Assembly (NCBI GenBank): GCA_030603065.1
Contig: JAUVYN010000030.1
Location: 1-37,313 of the forward strand
DNA length: 37,313 bases
Direction of reading: 5' to 3'
From: Pseudomonas sp.
Lineage (GTDB): Bacteria; Pseudomonadota; Gammaproteobacteria; Pseudomonadales; Pseudomonadaceae
The position numbers and the translations under genes are program-made. Below are positions 34,580 through 37,313 of this stretch, piece by piece. How positions within the stretch are numbered: position 1 is the first letter of the stretch; every line of letters begins with the position of its first letter. Under the pieces are notes generated by a model that ran no database searches, was not told the origin of the DNA, and saw only the letters and a list, made by a program, of their open reading frames with translations.

Positions 34580-34873
34580 TCATATCGGATCGTTTCGATA
34601 CAGTAGTTCGTCAGGCAGGTGCTGGATATAGTCTTCCGCCTGCGGCGGCATTTGCAGATGGTAGCCACGGGCCTGCAGGTTTCGCATCACCTCGAGCACG
34701 TCCTCTCGAGCCAGTTTGCGCTGCTCGTGGAGCACAAGATCCATGGCATGCTCGGGGGGGCCGAACACAACCGGAATGTGCTCTGGCAGCTCCTCCAGGT
34801 TTTGTCCTTTGGGTACATAAAGATACATGCCAGGCTTGCGCCGGCTACGATAGATCGCCACTTCAATCTGCAT
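34580..34873 (-). CDS. ycgL: YcgL family protein
   Basis: A 97-residue YcgL-domain protein of unknown function. The start MQIEVAIYRSRRKPGMYLYV and the end HLQMPPQAEDYIQHLP match the family. The frame extends to ATG 34894, but ATG 34873 is chosen for its AAGGAG ribosome site and normal family length; it overlaps the end of rnd by 11 bases. The rnd-ycgL order is conserved in Pseudomonas, so cotranslation with RNase D is likely. A role in RNA metabolism is only suggested by context. Confidence 0.92.
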   Translation of the reverse strand: MQIEVAIYRSRRKPGMYLYVPKGQNLEELPEHIPVVFGPPEHAMDLVLHEQRKLAREDVLEVMRNLQARGYHLQMPPQAEDYIQHLPDELLYRNDPI

Positions 34874-36020
34874 TGCTGGCTCCTTGATTGCCATTGGCGA
34901 CAGCGAGCAATTCCTCGCCCATGAGTGTCCGCCGCCAGCCTATAAGCTCATCCGGAAGACAGTAGGGACCATTCGGATAGCCGGTACGCACCATTGCCTC
35001 CAGCACCTTCTTCCTGAGCATAATCTCGGGCGCTATGCCGAGCCGTTGCGCATGGCGCTGGCCTACTTTTTTCAACGACTTGAGCAGACGCTGCGCATCG
35101 GCCGGCAGCGGTTCGGGCAGGCGTTCCGGCCATTCGCTTCGCGGGGTTTCGGCGCCTTTGCGGATGAGCTCCAGAACGGTTTCGCCGTCCTGCCGAACCG
35201 AACGAGGGTGCATGTCCTCGATTCGTGACAAAGCCTGCAGGCTGTCCGGCTGACGCTGAGCCAGGGGGCAAAGCGTTGCTTCGCGCAGCAGGCGGTTGCG
35301 CGCCTGGTCACGCGCCCTTGCCTCACGTTCTCGCCAGGCAGCAAGGGGCTTGAGGATGGCCAACTCTTCCGGCTTCAGGCGCCAGGCCTGCTTGATCTGC
35401 ATATAAGCCGTCTCCGGGTCGGAGACACTTCCGGCACAGCGACATTGTTCGGCCGTATCCTCAAGCAGCCAGGCAGTGAAGCCTGCCTCTTCTATCCGAG
35501 GCGCCAGCACCTTGTAGAGTTCCGCCAGATGCAGCGCGTCATCCACCGCATATTTGAGCTGCGTCGGACTCAGGGGGCGCTGCAGCCAGTCCGACCTTGT
35601 CTCGCCCTTGGGCAGCTCAACGTTGAGAATCGCCTGCACCAGACGGGAATACCCCATAGAGAATTCCATGCCAAGGTAAGCCGCAGCCAACTGGGTGTCG
35701 AAGAGCGGCTGTGGCACGGTCCCGCAGAGGTGATGAAACACCTCCAGATCTTCGCTGCAGGAATGCAGTACCTTGATGACGTTCGGACTGAGCAGTACCT
35801 CGACCAGCGGGTGCCAATCGCGGATTGCCAACGGGTCAATGAGGTAAGCACGCTCTCCATCACCGACCTGAATCAGGCCGGCAATCGGAAAGAACGTCTC
35901 GGTACGCTGGAATTCCGTATCGATGGCCACGTACGGAAGGCGCAACCATTCGGCGCAGCATCTGGCGAGGTCGTCGTCCTGCTCGATATATAGGGCGTCA
36001 GATTGAATCAACGTCATCAT
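34863..36020 (-). CDS. rnd: Ribonuclease D
   Basis: A 385-residue 3'-5' exoribonuclease that trims tRNA and small stable RNA 3' ends. The DEDDy catalytic site is intact: Asp34 and Glu36 (VAIDTEFQ), Asp91 (SCSEDLEVF), and Tyr157 with Asp161 (LKYAVDDALHL). HRDC-type helices follow (LKPLAAWREREARARDQARN and a second set near 295-350). ATG 36020 has AAAGGA upstream; the next codon is also ATG, so the exact start is not certain. It overlaps ycgL downstream. The 179-base gap to the divergent chemoreceptor gene holds that gene's promoter. Confidence 0.95.
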   Translation of the reverse strand: MMTLIQSDALYIEQDDDLARCCAEWLRLPYVAIDTEFQRTETFFPIAGLIQVGDGERAYLIDPLAIRDWHPLVEVLLSPNVIKVLHSCSEDLEVFHHLCGTVPQPLFDTQLAAAYLGMEFSMGYSRLVQAILNVELPKGETRSDWLQRPLSPTQLKYAVDDALHLAELYKVLAPRIEEAGFTAWLLEDTAEQCRCAGSVSDPETAYMQIKQAWRLKPEELAILKPLAAWREREARARDQARNRLLREATLCPLAQRQPDSLQALSRIEDMHPRSVRQDGETVLELIRKGAETPRSEWPERLPEPLPADAQRLLKSLKKVGQRHAQRLGIAPEIMLRKKVLEAMVRTGYPNGPYCLPDELIGWRRTLMGEELLAVANGNQGASNAD

Positions 36021-36101
36021 CTTGTCCTTTGCGAGGCAGCAAGTATACCTGAACGGACTGCACGCGCAGGTACTGACGTGGGCCCAGGTCGTTGGACTTC
36101 C

Positions 36102-36128
36102 TCAAGATTGACACCGATCAACCGATAA
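36102..36128 (+). promoter_or_regulatory. Candidate FliA (sigma-28) promoter of the chemoreceptor gene
   Basis: TCAAGATT (36102-36109), exactly 11 bases, then ACCGATAA (36121-36128). Consensus is TAAAGTTT-N11-GCCGATAA, so six and seven of eight positions match. It would start transcription near 36135, about 65 bases before ATG 36200. A chemoreceptor is an expected sigma-28 target. Confidence 0.65.
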
Positions 36129-36199
36129 CTCTGATGGTGTCCCTATAATCGCCGCGCAACGGTCCAACACCCTCGCGTCGCTGTCATCACGGAGCAGGC

Positions 36200-37313
36200 A
36201 TGGCTTTTCTCAACAACATCCCGCTGAAATACAAATTCTGGGCAGTCAACGGGGTCACTTTCGCCAGTGTTCTGCTGCTGGTTCTGGTAGCGCTCTGGGT
36301 GGAACAGCGCAGCCTGCATGAAGAGCGCCGGGAACTGACCGCACCATTGGTTCGCCATCTCGAACCCGGACAGGCCTCGCCGCAGTTTACCCGCTGGCTT
36401 TCGAATGTACGGGTTGACTCCGCGATGCTGCAGCAGGCTACCCATACGCCGCTCTGGGTACCAGCCGAACTTCTTTCGCCCTCCCAAGCTGATCTGCTCG
36501 GCGCATGGGTTCAGGTCCAGAACAACGAAATGCGTGCCCTGGGCATCGAGCGCCAAAGCTATCTGACGCTACTGTTCGAGCGTGCGCCCACCTATGCGGT
36601 AGCGGTATTCGTCGTCATGGTGGGTGTGCTGATTGTCTCCCAGCTGCTTATCCTGTTCATCACCGGGCACATCATGTCGCTGCGCGACGTGATGCTCGAA
36701 GTGCAGAAAACCGGCGATCTGCGGCTGCGCGCGAAAGCCGACTCGCGTGACGAGGTCGGTTCCATGGCTCGGGCCTTCAATGCCATGCAGGCGGCTCAGC
36801 AGGAGGTGGTAGGGTCGGTCAGGATGGCCGCGGAAGAGCTGGATCGAGGCGCCGGTGAGCTTGCCAGTCTGATGCGCCAGGTGCGTGATGGAATGACCGC
36901 GCAGCAGGGTGAAACGGACATGGTGGCTGCGGCGGTGAACGAAATGAGCGCAACGGTCCAGGATATCGCCGGCAACACCGCCGTGACGCGTGACCGCTCC
37001 AACAATGCCGACGAACTGGCTCGCCTGGGCCGCGATCGGGTACTTGTGGTCAGCGAAACCATTACCGGTCTGGCCACCAGCATCGAGCGCTGTACTCGAC
37101 ACATGCAGAAACTCGAAGGTCACAGCCAGGAAATCAGCGGCGTAGTCCGGGTAATTCGAGAAATTGCCGAACAAACCAATTTGCTGGCGTTGAATGCGGC
37201 CATCGAAGCGGCCCGTGCGGGCGAGTCCGGCCGGGGATTCGCGGTGGTGGCTGACGAGGTACGTTCGCTCGCTCAACGTGTACAGAACTCAACCGATGAA
37301 ATCCATCGCATGA
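36200..37313 (+). CDS. Methyl-accepting chemotaxis protein, cut by the window end
   Basis: The first 371 residues of a chemoreceptor; the frame is open through base 37313. TM1 is about residues 13-33, a short periplasmic domain about 34-130, and TM2 about 131-155 ([19 protein letters not shown]). A HAMP domain follows (about 156-208; [20 protein letters not shown]), then the cytoplasmic signalling helices with the conserved hairpin tip ([20 protein letters not shown] and [15 protein letters not shown]). The ligand-binding domain is only about 97 residues and I cannot assign it to a known class. ATG 36200 has GGAG upstream. A FliA-type promoter fits its role in swimming behaviour. The C-terminal methylation segment is outside the window. 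Confidence 0.92.
   Translation, partial: MAFLNNIPLKYKFWAVNGVTFASVLLLVLVALWVEQRSLHEERRELTAPLVRHLEPGQASPQFTRWLSNVRVDSAMLQQATHTPLWVPAELLSPSQADLLGAWVQVQNNEMRALGIERQSYLTLLFERAPTYAVAVFVVMVGVLIVSQLLILFITGHIMSLRDVMLEVQKTGDLRLRAKADSRDEVGSMARAFNAMQAAQQEVVGSVRMAAEELDRGAGELASLMRQVRDGMTAQQGETDMVAAAVNEMSATVQDIAGNTAVTRDRSNNADELARLGRDRVLVVSETITGLATSIERCTRHMQKLEGHSQEISGVVRVIREIAEQTNLLALNAAIEAARAGESGRGFAVVADEVRSLAQRVQNSTDEIHRM

Noticed and set aside
36144-36149. A perfect TATAAT box upstream of the chemoreceptor gene.
   Set aside because: No -35 element lies 16-18 bases upstream; TTGACA at 36108-36113 is 30 bases away. The FliA match is better, though a sigma-70 start is not excluded.

Overview
The window is a GC-rich, densely coded piece of a gammaproteobacterial chromosome. 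Protein content and gene order point to the Pseudomonadaceae: a short PutA without a DNA-binding domain beside PutP and an AsrA-like Lon paralogue, rnd next to ycgL, ycjX-ycjF, cmoA-cmoB and a FimV-type LysM protein. Halopseudomonas or a close relative is plausible, but that is inference. I see no rRNA, tRNA, CRISPR array, phage or insertion sequence.

Region 1 (1-8183): the start of a VWA protein gene behind its MoxR ATPase (minus strand), a perfect 15-bp hairpin in the divergent gap, cysK, aceK, a cold-shock gene with a long leader holding a terminator-like hairpin, a TetR regulator, a small membrane protein and oligopeptidase B. Region 2 (8195-13266): a minus-strand tetR-MFP-RND efflux operon, with a perfect 32-bp palindrome overlapping its predicted -10 box. 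No outer-membrane channel gene is present. Region 3 (13320-22744): proline uptake and oxidation (putP, putA), then divergently a Lon-family protease with a sigma-32-like promoter, then a FimV-like protein.

Region 4 (23025-29617): cmoA-cmoB, an acyl-CoA thioesterase, the overlapping set ycjX-ycjF-unknown gene, a tandem TM2 protein and queD. Region 5 (29622-34579): an AMP-forming acyl-CoA ligase and a PLP-dependent decarboxylase that resemble the exosortase-A-associated pair. Between them lie a GAF/degenerate-GGDEF/EAL protein and a DUF3820 protein. Region 6 (34580-37313): ycgL and rnd on the minus strand, then a chemoreceptor gene cut by the window end, preceded by a good match to a FliA (sigma-28) promoter.

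The most distinctive parts are the ligase/decarboxylase set without a visible exosortase, the uncharacterised third gene of the ycjXF set, the 32-bp operator, and the cspA leader. Most other genes are ordinary core genes. cmoAB and queD modify tRNA and rnd matures it, so tRNA processing recurs, though these genes are not one operon.
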